The position numbers and the translations under genes were made by a program. A stretch of DNA of 64,000 nt from Diphasiastrum complanatum (Eukaryota; Streptophyta; Lycopodiopsida; Lycopodiales; Lycopodiaceae). The notes under the pieces were generated by a model that was not told the DNA's origin, ran no database searches, and saw only the letters and a list, made by a program, of their open reading frames with translations. Location: NCBI GenBank assembly GCA_029204225.1, contig MU832091.1:23670-87669 (forward strand). Direction: 5' to 3'. Below are positions 11,419-21,400 of the stretch, piece by piece (within the stretch, counting starts at the first letter, position 1; every line of letters begins with the position of its first letter).

Positions 11419-12552
11419 TGCACGCTCATCCTTTCTGATCTATTCAGCTCTCCTCGGGTCTCCCTTTGAAGGCTGCACCTCTGATGGTTCGGTCACCGAC
11501 TAGATGCCTTCGCCCTTCAGAAGTGTTTTGATCTGTGTTGCAGCGGATCACGATCCGCTGCAAAAACGTTCCGGATCGTGCGATCCGGAACATCAGCGAT
11601 CCGCGACCCGGATCGCAAATTTGTTTATTTATTTATTTATTTATTTGTGGAAAAAGAAGTAATGGCCAATTTTTTTTTTTTTTGAGTTTAATACTAACTA
11701 AACCATAATTGAATGGTGGGCATGCTTTTCCAATAGATATCAGAAATCAGTTTTGAATGGTGTTCTGATGCCAATGGTTTGCAGATCTATTGATTCCGTT
11801 TTCTGTTAGAAAATTATAGAAAGAATTAGAAGGAGCCTTCCTTAGACTGGTGGGAATTGTATACTTCTTTTGGAATAGCTGAAACAGGGGGTCCGGGGAG
11901 TGGGGGGTTTGGGGGGCAACGCCCCCCAACGACAAGGCCTCTTCATGATTTGGCCTTCCAACTCCCTGAGTGAAAACACACTTTTGGGTGTTTCGCACCC
12001 GAAACAGTCGACAAACTACACAGTCGTAATGCTCTCAATCAGAGCTTTCATCTGATACCCATATTGCCTAAAAACATTTAAAAAAAAAAAAACGATTCTT
12101 CGCGATTCTGGGAAAATCCCGAAACACGATTCTGAATCGCGGTGCATCTATGGCTAAAACCATCTACTGATGTCCAACTTTCTGAAACTATATGAAAATG
12201 TAGCCAGTTTTCTTAAACCATCTACTGATGTCCAGATTTCTAATCAATGTAGCCTGTAGGCATCTGAAACAAGCAACAGATCTGCATAACAATTGCTTTT
12301 CTCATATCCTTTCACATGATACCCATATTGGCAACTATACAAAAAAAAAAAAAATTTGCATTCCGGGAAACCCTAATGGGAAATCCCGGATCGCGTTCTG
12401 GAACGTGGACTGCAACCTTGGTTTTGATTTTGAATTTCCATATCCTGTAGTTTGCGCTATCAAGACTGATTGCTACTCTTGTCTGGATCGTTGTAGCCAT
12501 ATTGTGTTGTCTAGAAAATCACTGCTCAGATATCAGTAGTGATAACCTGTCA
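11419..12552. other. Copia 5' leader, GC-rich hairpins and internal duplication
   Basis: An unusually long (1.1 kb) leader between the PBS and gag. It holds two short hairpins (11541-11560 and 11568-11591), (ATTT)n at 11628-11646, a G/C-rich block GGGGTCCGGGGAGTGGGG with an inverted CGCCCCCC partner (11886-11930), and a diverged direct duplication of about 100 bases (12045-12145 against 12308-12405). The word AAACCATCTACTGATGTCCA occurs twice, at 12157 and 12215. No coding frame. Confidence 0.7.
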
Positions 12553-12564
12553 GCTCTGATACCA
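12553..12564 (-). other. Copia primer-binding site (initiator tRNA-Met)
   Basis: The plus strand reads GCTCTGATACCA; on the element strand this is TGGTATCAGAGC, the standard plant tRNA-iMet complement, with no gap to the LTR. Confidence 0.95.
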
Positions 12565-13277
12565 TGTCGCGAACGGATTTGGTTTGTATCGCGAACGTAT
12601 TTGTTTCTTTTGAAGTTTCTTATGCGGAAGCTTACAGGATCCTAGACACGCGACTACAGATCACAGAACAAATATCATTCTAGCAATCAAGACAGCGGAA
12701 GACAAGGAAATGCACAACATAGAGCAGCTATATTATCAGTTTAATTTTTAGAGCGAGATGGTCAGTGTCTCGCTCGTTGGCGGCCTGACGCTCTGCTCTT
12801 TCGCTGTGTTCTGCTCATTGGCAGACTTTCATGCACAGCTATTTCGTTTTTATTCTTTTTCTTTTCTGCTCTACTACGCACATTCTCTGTGTCTTCTTTT
12901 GATCTAAAAAAAAAAGGTTTATATCTCCACTGTGTGGAGCTTACAAGATAGCTAAACCGAGAATTACAAGAGTAGTTAATGCTAATCAACTAATCAGTTA
13001 TTCTCCGTTATTGCTAACTGTTTCAGCTAGGCGTGAAGTTTAAGGCTCCATGCCCGTTGAGTTGCCAACTGGCAGCACGAAAGATTTTCTTTCTTTTCTT
13101 TTCGTTTCGTGTCATGTCGTGTCTTTTTGGTCCTGGAGGCATGTTTGACTTTCGCGAATCATTCAACCTTCGAGTCGAGGTACGTTGACTTTCGCGAATT
13201 GTTCGCCATTTGACCTTCGCTTCGTGTCGCTTCGTTTCGCGTCGCGGCAAAGTTGCAGGAGTTCACCATTTTTGACA
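12565..13277 (-). repeat. Copia 5' LTR (longer copy)
   Basis: TGTCGCGAACGG...GACA. It has a ~160-base segment absent from the other LTR, containing CGCGAATCATTC and CGCGAATTGTTC repeats. Since the segment is flanked by short C-runs at the junction, deletion from the left copy is likelier than insertion here. Confidence 0.93.
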
Positions 13278-13282
13278 CGCGT
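13278..13282. repeat. Right target-site duplication CGCGT of Copia element
   Basis: Exact copy of 7118-7122. Confidence 0.9.
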
Positions 13283-13566
13283 AGCGTCCTAGCATTCGTT
13301 CATTGTTGAAACATACATCAACCGCCTACATTGATCGATCGAGAGCCAGTTCCTCCTCTTCGTGTGATGCATGGACCAAGTGCTCCAGTTTCGCTCACAG
13401 GCAGAAATTGAAGAGTCCTGTGACAACACTTTCCACCAAATGTTGGATCTCTGGCGTGGAGCGGCCCTGACAACCCCACCATGTCTCGAAAGTGGTTAAA
13501 GTTAAGTTGGACTTTCGTATGTTCTTGAAGACAAATCCTTAGTGCATACACTTGGTTGGCTTGCAT
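13283..13566 (-). pseudogene. hAT transposase dimerisation domain (right half, split by Copia)
   Basis: The minus strand encodes WWGCQGRSTPEIQHLVESV followed, one frame over, by CERNWSTWSMHHTKRRNW and LSIDQCRRLMYV, the conserved C-terminal hAT dimerisation block (typically W...YG...P.L...A...L......S...CERNWS...HTK.RN.L). The reading stops at the Copia target duplication and resumes beyond the other side of Copia at about 7117. The upstream transposase body is absent: the sequence switches to plus-strand gypsy gag at about 13540-13570. Confidence 0.85.
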
Positions 13567-14640
13567 GTGGATGGCCGTGCTATTACTTGGTGGTGGGTTT
13601 TCGTAGTGATCCTACTTGTGAGGGGTGGCAGCCATGGTCTACCTTTCGTTGTGGAGCTTCGACGAGCTATGATTGACCTTCAGTGGTTGGTTCAAAAAGG
13701 AGATTTTTTTGGAGGCTTTCCCAGAGTAGTAATTTGCACTCCTACATTGATCTTTTTACAAAGCTCTCTTAGTTGTCTATTGAAAATTTGATTTCTTGCT
13801 ACTTTGCTAGTCTCCATGGTGATCTTTGCTATGATGTGGCTTCCTTTCGTCCTGCCTCCTTCCATGATGCCATCTCCCTTCCCTTTACTCTACAACATAA
13901 GTACCCTAAACTTTATTCTTCAATCTCTCGTCCGCCATGTCTCTCGTCCTAGTTCTGCTGTTACTCCCTTGCCATCCACTTATTGTATGTCTAAATCTAA
14001 ATAAGACGATGTCCAACGTCAAATCCATGACCTTTTATGCCAAGGCCTCATTGTTTCTACTCATAGCCTTTGTGGTGCTCCTATTTTACTTGGTAGACAC
14101 AAAAGATGGATCCAAGCGTCTTTTTTCTTGATTATTGTGGCCTTAAATAAGCTTACTATTTGTAATCAGGATTCAATACCCTATTCCTCATATGGATGGC
14201 CTTTTGACCAACTTGTTAATGCTAATTTTTTTTTTCAAAATTGATCTCTTGGCACACATGCCTATGATATCTTTCATGTGAGCATGCTATGTGCTACTAT
14301 TGAGGACAAAGCTCCACGCCATGATACCTTTCGTACTTATTCAGAGCTCTTTCCTTTTCTACCAACAACTATTTTACAAGTCAAGTTTAGCCAACGTCAG
14401 ATGTCAGATTCCGTTACTTGTTGAGTAGGATACGGCCGGGTGATGAGGTTACTCGAGAGCCTATTGATGTTTTCTATCATACACCTTGCTTGGTTATTAG
14501 GTTCGTGCTTGTTGCCATTATATTCAGTCACAGGATGCTCCTGCTACTATTACTGTTGATGATACCAGTGCTCCTACTACTAATCCTCCTTGATGTTGTT
14601 TTCCTACATGCCCAAATTGAGGGCAGTGTTTTCCGATGGG
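13540..14640 (+). pseudogene. Gypsy chromovirus gag/RT/chromodomain remnant with internal deletions
   Basis: Three eroded blocks lie in plus-strand order. Gag: LHVDGRAITWW (13553 onward) and SFRPASFHDAISLPFTLQHKYP (to ~13940). Reverse transcriptase start: QRQIHDLLCQGLIVST, CGAPILL, then in shifting frames a DYR.LNKLTI-like stretch, YPIPHMD and FFSKIDL (14010-14250). Integrase-to-chromodomain end: DVFHVSMLCA, then DEVTREPIDVF (14270-14480), then SQDAPATITVDD before a stop, and a purine tract GATGGGGGAGAG. Protease, most of RT, RNase H and most of integrase are deleted. With the LTR-like ends at 4950-5264 and 14640-14866, it is the second-level element of the nest. Confidence 0.7.
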
Positions 14641-14866
14641 GGAGAGTTATGGACTCATCTTTGAATTGCCATATCACTACATTTTTTTGGCTCTTCATTT
14701 TTCAGCTTATCAATTTGGTATTGCTTGGGCTCTTCTGGAAGAACTCTTGCTTTTGCTATTGCTGGTAGGTTTTTTACCCACTGATGACACGTGATGCTCT
14801 TTTGCTTGAATCATGTATCAAAAATTTATGCTTCATTGATACTAAATATTGTAAATTAGTTCATAA
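14640..14866 (+). repeat. Right LTR-like end of nested gypsy element
   Basis: Begins TTATGGACTCATCTTTGAAT right after the GGGGGAGAG tract and ends GTAAATTAGTTCATAAC. Both ends match 4950-5264; the middle does not align well by eye, so it is an old or partly replaced LTR. Confidence 0.55.
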
Positions 14867-14879
14867 CTAGAACTACGAG

Positions 14880-15118
14880 TATGCAAGCTTAAGAAAGCAT
14901 TGTAAGGTCTCAAGTATTAGTTTATCGTGCACATACTAAACACATTGACGTGAAGTACCACTTTATTCAAGAACGGCTTTTGAGCAAAGAGGTGGCTACA
15001 TTGTAGAATTAAACATCATCTTGTTGACATCTTATCAAAACCTTTAACTGGGGATGAACCGGAAAGTTTTAGATGCAAGCTTTTAGTTGTTAAAGTAGAC
15101 TAAACTTTAACGGAGAGT
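14880..15118 (+). pseudogene. Copia RNase H C-terminal end (outermost element, right part)
   Basis: The plus strand encodes HTKHIDVKYHFIQERLLSKEV, followed with stops and shifts by a DILTKPL-like stretch (ACATCTTATCAAAACC) and FRCKLLVVK, the normal end of Copia pol. A purine tract and then TGTTAAAAACTC follow at about 15119, where the 3' LTR should begin. Same strand as the Copia RT fragment at 4565-4949. About 1.2 kb of RT-RNase H that should join them is missing. Confidence 0.75.
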
Positions 15119-15498
15119 GTTAAAAACTCAGGGGCCTTTCATATACTTGGGCCGTGCCGTGAGATGCAATATGTTTCTCTCTAGTGGAAACATGTGTATG
15201 GTTGCATGGCAACCTTTCTCTCTCGTAGTCTCCCATGCTCTACTCTTGTAGGTACACTTTTTTGAAGCTACTTAATACTAGCTTGTGGAGTTCTATGCTG
15301 AGCTGAGTGTGCCCTATTGATGTGCATGGTGTGTTTGATTGTTTTTTAGATTATTGATAATTTCGTTGTAGTTGTGGATGCACTCTAACATGGATGTATA
15401 AGCGCAGTCTTGGTCTTTCATCCAGTAAAATTCCTTTTCATTCAGCAGGATGTCATTTGTTTCTTTATGGACTATAACAACTGACTTTTGTATGCCAG
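15119..15498 (+). other. Probable remnant of Copia 3' LTR, then end of intron
   Basis: The sequence after the purine tract starts TGTTAAAAACTCAGGGGCC, plausible as an LTR start, but no second copy is available to set its length. The last part is intron ending in a good acceptor (TTTTGTATGCCAG) at 15498. Confidence 0.4.
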
Positions 15499-18400
15499 GC
15501 TGGTCTCATTCCTAAAGACAAGCTGCTAGAATTGCTGGATATGGCTATGTCGGGACAGACTGTGGATACTGTAAAAATGGTCAGGGAGCTACTTGTTTCG
15601 GGAATAGAGGCGCTGGCTCTCATATCTCAATTAGCTACACTAATCACAGATTTTCTTGCAGGCAATTATAGTGTTGCAAAGATGAGAAACAAAGAGAGAT
15701 TTTCTGGAAGACAAAAGTGTGAGAGCCAGACTCTTTGTAGTTGCCTTTCCTTTCTGTTACTTAAGATGCGTGAGCTGAAAATGTTGGGTCGGTTACACAA
15801 GACAGCTTTATAATATTTTGTTACACTCGGCTTGGCATTGTGGATGGATTACTTTGCTTGACTGTGTTTCCTTTGTGCTCGACTCCTCTAAAATTTAATC
15901 TGACAAGCTAACATTTTACCTTGGGGTAACCTGCACAAAGGGAGGCAGTTATGATTAGCATTCGAATACAGTTCTAGAAGCTCCTTGAGACATATTTGAA
16001 GAGCTATTTCAAAAGGCATTCCCACACTAACGGGCCCCTCTTCATATTCCCATTAAGAATACTATCTTCATATTCCATACCATAGTGGCACGTGGTACCG
16101 CCAATATGGTACCGCCGGTACCATAATGGTGGTACCGCCAGTATGGTACCGCCCTTAGACCCGCGGTACCATAATAATAATAAAAAAAAATTAAATTTTT
16201 TTTAGTGTTATTTTCGTAATTTTTTTTTTTTTGGGTACCGCGAGACCTATGTTCCATACATATTCTCTTTAAAAATGTGAGAAAGGGAAACTTTGATGAT
16301 ACACGCTATTTACTTGGTCTTTGAGTTATAGATTCTGTTGGTAATTTAGTTGATTCAAAGATTGAGAGACTATATGCTCATTGGAATGGAATAAATATGT
16401 CATTCAATCTGAGAATCTTTTTGTGGGCATGCGGCAACTAAAAATGTTGCCAGATAGTAAATGTCAGTTATATGACTCAAAATGATCCATGAAACTTTCT
16501 TTTTAATGGCCGAGATTTCGTTGCTCATATTTTTGGTTCCATTTAGATTTTAGTCCGAGAATCTTTTTGAGGGCCGGCAGGAACTAAAAATGTTGGCAAG
16601 TGGTAAATTTCAATTGTATGATTTTGATAGTTGATACTATGTGGAAATTACAGCTACATTTTCTTTTCAAAAGGATCCATTTGTCTTCCTTTTCAATGGT
16701 CCAGATTTCTTTGGCTTTTATTTATTGTTTATTTTGTCAACCATGCATACTCGCCTTCTGAGCAACAGTTTCGAATCAGTTCTGATTACCTTCTTCAATT
16801 TCATCATGAATGTAGAAACTCTTGCTTGGTGTGTTGCTATAAGTTCGGCTATGTAGAACTAGTCGTGGGTTTGTTTTTCAGATATTTTTGCATTGCCCCT
16901 GCCAATAAAGTAAAGACTTTTATAACCGCAAAGCCTACAAAAGATCAGAAAATGAGAGGCATGTGTTTTAAGGGGACAGTAAATTGCAAGCTTAAGTATA
17001 TTAACTGAGAGACAAATGAACAGAAATGGCAATGATGAACTGCTGAGGCTATTGAATGAACAAGCAACCTGTTCTTGGGAAATTCAAGAACTCAAGATGG
17101 CTTGGCTGGCTTCCAACTCGAATTCTATTATTTGTTTATGCTGATACATGTGTGTACTTCAAGATCCTGATCAGGCTTACAGCTGCTTTCAAGAACTTAC
17201 CTAACTAACTCCATATTGACTACTGCTCACCCATAAAGCGGGCTATTGTCTATTCAATTCTGAGCTGTAGCTGGAATTTGAATGAATTGTTGGCTTGAAA
17301 AGAAGTTCCAACATTCCCCCTCAACACCTCATCTTCTAATCCCATAGCTTCGAGCAGTCTTTTGTGCTTTTCATGATTCAGTCCTTTTGTGAACATGTCA
17401 TTTAATATCATTTTGGCTGGAACTTAGGCACTATTTCAGCTCCATCTCAGAATCTGTGACCTCTCTGATGAAGGGATACTTTATTGCTCTATGCTTTGTT
17501 TTTTTGTGCTAAATTACATTTTGCTAAGTGCAAACTTCCCTGCATGTCTGATTGAATCTTATTTCATATATTTCTCTCAAGCTCAGTTCATTCATTGATC
17601 CTGTCCAAGGCCAGCCAGATTTCTTCCTTTGCAGCCTCAGTAAGTGTCATTTATTCAGCTTCTGTGCTGGATAGTGTCACACTTTTTTTGCCCTGCCCCA
17701 ATCAGCTTCTGCATAGCCACTTATGCCAGGCATTGACAGGTTCCCATCGTAGCAAATTTTGTGCCCTATGGTGCCCTCTAGAGAATCTCAAGAATCATTC
17801 CACTGCAACCCTCTCAGACTTGGGGGTGGGGTTTTGAAAATTCATTCAGGATTCCAATTGGGTAGGCTTAGGGCTATATCTGGTGTGTCACCACTACAGC
17901 ATACACTAAGCTCCGTGGTGGTTCTTGGTAAGGTAGATTCCACATTTTTTTTCTTCCCTTGTTACTAGATGGGCACAATTCTTTGCTGCACTTCCTATTT
18001 GGATCAAGAGGGGTGGCAATTGGTTTGAATTCATTCGTATTAAATCTGAATAACCCTTCACATGGATTTTTCCCTTGGCTCATTGTGATCTTCTTACTTT
18101 TGCAATTCTTTGTTCTAAGCCCAGGCAGTAGTTACCTTCTCCAGGGTTTTCCATCCTAAAAGTTGCACAGAGATCCCCTTTGAATGCTTCCAGTCTCTCC
18201 CTTGGAAAGTGGAGAGCTATTAGTTGATACCATTCCCTAGATGATTCTTTGAAGCCATCCCCTTGCTGCCAGTGCAGCCTCTGCGTCTACCATGAGCCTT
18301 TAGTTGTTTCTCATATGGGGTTCTCTGACTCTAATCAGCCGTTACAATCCCCTGCACAGAGAAAGTGGGGAGCTATTATTTTTATACCATTCCCTAGATG

Positions 18401-21400
18401 ATTCTTTCTTGCTGCCAGTGCAGCCTCTGCGTCTACCATGAGCCTTTAGTTGTTTCTCGTGCGGGGTTCTCTGACTCTAATCAGCAGTTACAATTCCCTT
18501 TAGACCTTTCTTCTTCAGAACCATCTCCATTTGCCATTGCCATAGCTGGTAATCTTTTTCATTAAACTTTTCAACCATTTGTGCATCTGCAAATATCTGC
18601 ATGTTTGCCGTCTTGATGACTCTTTCTACTCTTCCACCAGTTCCACCTGACAAAGGCGATTACCTCTCTGTGAAAGCTAGGGTTCTCGTGGGCCATAACC
18701 TGATGAAAGAAGAGATTTACGTAACCTCAAAGAGTAAAAGAAATCAGAAGATGAGAGCCATATGTCCTAAGAAGACATCAATTTACAAGCTAAAGTATAT
18801 TGAGGAACAAACAGAGGAACAAAAATGACAAATGACAAAGCACTGAGGCTATAGAAAGAAGAAGAGATTTGTTCTTGGGCTATTCAAGAACTCAAGATAG
18901 TTTGACTAACTCCGAACTTGAATGCTATTGTTTGTTTATCTTCGTGCATTTGAGCACTTCAAGATCCTAATCAAACTAACATCTACTTTGAAGAATGTAT
19001 CTTAACCAACTGTAGAGCCTATACTAGTCACTCTTCACACCTTAAGTAGTCCGTTGTCTATTTTTATTCTGACACCTAACCAGATTAGTGTTAGTCATTT
19101 AGTAACCTTTAGCACATGATGTATATGAAAATTCCCAAATGAGACTGTGCCTTTGTGTCCTTTGATGCTGGAATTCATAATAGAATTCAAACTCATTTCA
19201 AGGCTCCATGAACCATCCAAATTTTAAATGGAATTTTTCTTGGGACAACATGACCCAAAAACAGATCAAAGGGCCTCAAAATGTGTCCATAGGTCTAAGT
19301 GGGCCGAAATTGATTTCTTGTTATGGGATGTTTCTTATCTGCATTGTTCATATTCAGTACTTTTGGGCATGCTTGTTTTCTTAGTATCTTCTGTAGTGAT
19401 GGTCCAGGTTGTAGATGGCTGTCCAATGTGGCAATGCTTCATGGATATAAGATGATTGGGATGTTTGTTGCATGAAAGATAATGGCTTTTGTTATTTACA
19501 GTAGGTTAGATGATTGTGTTGCTTTTGAATGATGATCATCCACTTTTTTGATACATAAAACCCCCCGATGTTCATGTCAATTGTCCCACGGGTCAAAATC
19601 ATAAAAAAAAAACATGAAAGAAAGCGAAAGCAACATTTTAAACGTTTGAACTTCTGATTCAAAATTTTCAGATGTGTTCTAAACGTTGATTTTCCAATGT
19701 TTGAATGCTACTATGCCGGTATTGTTCAACTTATATGCACATGACGATTAATTATGACATACATATTGGCATGTTAGAAGATATTCTCAAGTTGTTTAGA
19801 CCTGGAGATGGGCTGATTGAGATAATAGTGTGTCATAGATTGGATGTACTCATAGAACCCACGGTTCTCAGAACCGTGGGTCCTGGGAACCGTTGGGTGA
19901 ACCGTACCACGGTTCATGTGGTACGGTTCTAGTATTTAATTAATTAATTAATTTTTTTACCCTGTTTTGATACTGAAATTTGATATGCCTGATAAGAAGG
20001 ATGACATAAAAGTAAGGAAATAATTGACCTTGACCAGATTTGGACAGACAGATTTGGACCTGATCCATAATAGATTTGGACAAAAAAATAGGACCTGATC
20101 CATAATAGAATTTCTGGTCCAAAATAGGACCTGATCCACACAGACACAGACAGAATTGGACCTGATCCATAACAGATTTGGACAGACACAGACACAGATT
20201 TCTGGTTTTATTGGCATTTTTTTGGCCTTTTTTTAGAATTTTTTTGGGCTGTTTTTGGTGGGAAACTGAAAAAAAAAATTAATTAATTAATTGTACGGTT
20301 CACCACGGTTCTGGCCAAAATTTTTAGTGAACCTTACGGTTCTCAGAAACGTGGTGAACCGTGGACGGTTCATTAATTCTATGGATGTACTTAATAATTT
20401 GGATGATAAGTATTGTCATTGGACTTGTATGTGCGGCGAATTGCGTTTCACTCACAATTGAGATATTAAACTTATTCAACAGCTTATTTTGCTGTATTCT
20501 CTTTGAGAGTATGCCTACCGCAGCAGCTTTTGGTGTATAAGCTCTTTTGATAAAATTGAAGCAATTGAAACCAAAATTATCATAAAATCATATTAGAATG
20601 CTCTATTGCTTGATGAATGGTGTTTTTAATTCCATCTCAGGTGGTCTGCAAGAAGCTGAAGAGCATAATATTCTGATAAATCGAAGCAATTGAAACGAAA
20701 TTCTGGCTTAAAATCATATTATGCTTGATGGATGGTGTTTTTTATTCCATCTCAGATACTCTGCAAGAAGCTGAAGAGCGTAATATTCTGATAAGTTTTG
20801 GAAATTGCTAATCTCAGCTTCTGGTTGTAATCTTGTATGTTTATTCTTCAGTAACAAAGAAAGAGCTGGCAAGACTAAGGCAAGCCTTGAAGATACTGTC
20901 GGAGTCTGAAAAGCAGATTCGAACTTCGAGTGACCAAACAACGTGGCTAACAGCTTCGCTGCTTCAGTTTGCCCCTGATCGTAGTCTGATTTCTCAAACA
21001 TCATCTGCTGAAGCCAGTGTGGCCCCAAGCATTGTTGCTGCGAGCGATACTAGTGAGAAAGAGGCAGTAAATGCAGGTGCTCAAAAAGCGTTGGAAAGCC
21101 ATGGCAATGCCAGTCCTCGCTCATTAGATGAGCCAGGAAATGGGCTATCCAAACCCAGATCAAAAGAAAGGAGAGAGCATATCGCAGCTGCTAGAAATGT
21201 AACTAAATCTAACACTATGTCCAGATCTTCTGAGAAGAGGAAAAAAAAGTATGCATCATCCATGGCTGAATCCACTGTACAGTCTTCTGACCACTCATCT
21301 TTAAATTACGACTATGTGCAAGAGTTAAGTTCGAAGTTCCTTCAAAACAGATTATCAGCCGATTCGAATCTGCCACATGGAACTCTTGAAACTGCTCGCA

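Larger units (their letters stand above)
7123..13277 (-). mobile_element. Ty1/copia LTR retrotransposon, full length but inactive
   Basis: This is the most complete element here: LTRs 7123-7674 and 12565-13277, PBS complementary to initiator tRNA-Met at 12553-12564 directly beside the 5' LTR, gag-pol on the minus strand, and a purine tract (GAGGGAG as read on the minus strand) beside the 3' LTR. Both LTRs begin TGTC and end GACA and are flanked by CGCGT. By eye the shared ~490 bases of the LTRs differ at about 20 positions, so the insertion is neither very recent nor very old. The left LTR lacks ~160 bases present in the right one. It inserted into an hAT transposase remnant. Stops, a frameshift and an integrase deletion make it non-autonomous. 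Confidence 0.95.
16900..19080 (-). mobile_element. Degraded Copia element in the STICHEL-like intron
   Basis: LTR-like direct repeats at 16900-17313 and 18701-~19080 share ...AGATGAGAG...TCAAGAACTCAAGAT...CACTTCAAGATCCT.... On the minus strand between them: DPNRKCSKELCP...YQE and LVYAVVVTHQI (RT end, 17870-18080), VTLSSTEAE (RNase H, ~17660), KKTKHRAIKYPFIREV (~17470) and KGLNHEKHKRLLEA (~17360). A GAGGGGGAA purine tract sits beside the left LTR. A rough PBS (GGCCATAACC) sits beside TGATGAAAG at 18701. Stops are frequent; gag to mid-RT is missing. Confidence 0.8.
15719..20851 (+). other. Intron of the STICHEL-like gene (5.1 kb) filled with repeats
   Basis: Donor GT after AGACAAAAGT; acceptor TTTATTCTTCAG. 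It holds KpnI-like GGTACC repeats (16090-16250), a diverged duplication (16410-16474 against 16557-16621), a Copia remnant (16900-19080), a MULE-like element (19851-20381) and a tandem duplication near the acceptor (20548-20788). 19080-19840 has no recognisable feature. Confidence 0.85.

Noticed and set aside
12553-12564. tRNA-Met gene fragment
   Set aside because: The 12 bases match only the tRNA 3' end complement and abut an LTR; the same holds at 33500 and 63147. These are primer-binding sites.
17595-17968. Plus-strand open frames in the STICHEL-like intron
   Set aside because: They are antisense to the Copia RNase H/RT remnant, which has recognisable motifs on the minus strand.
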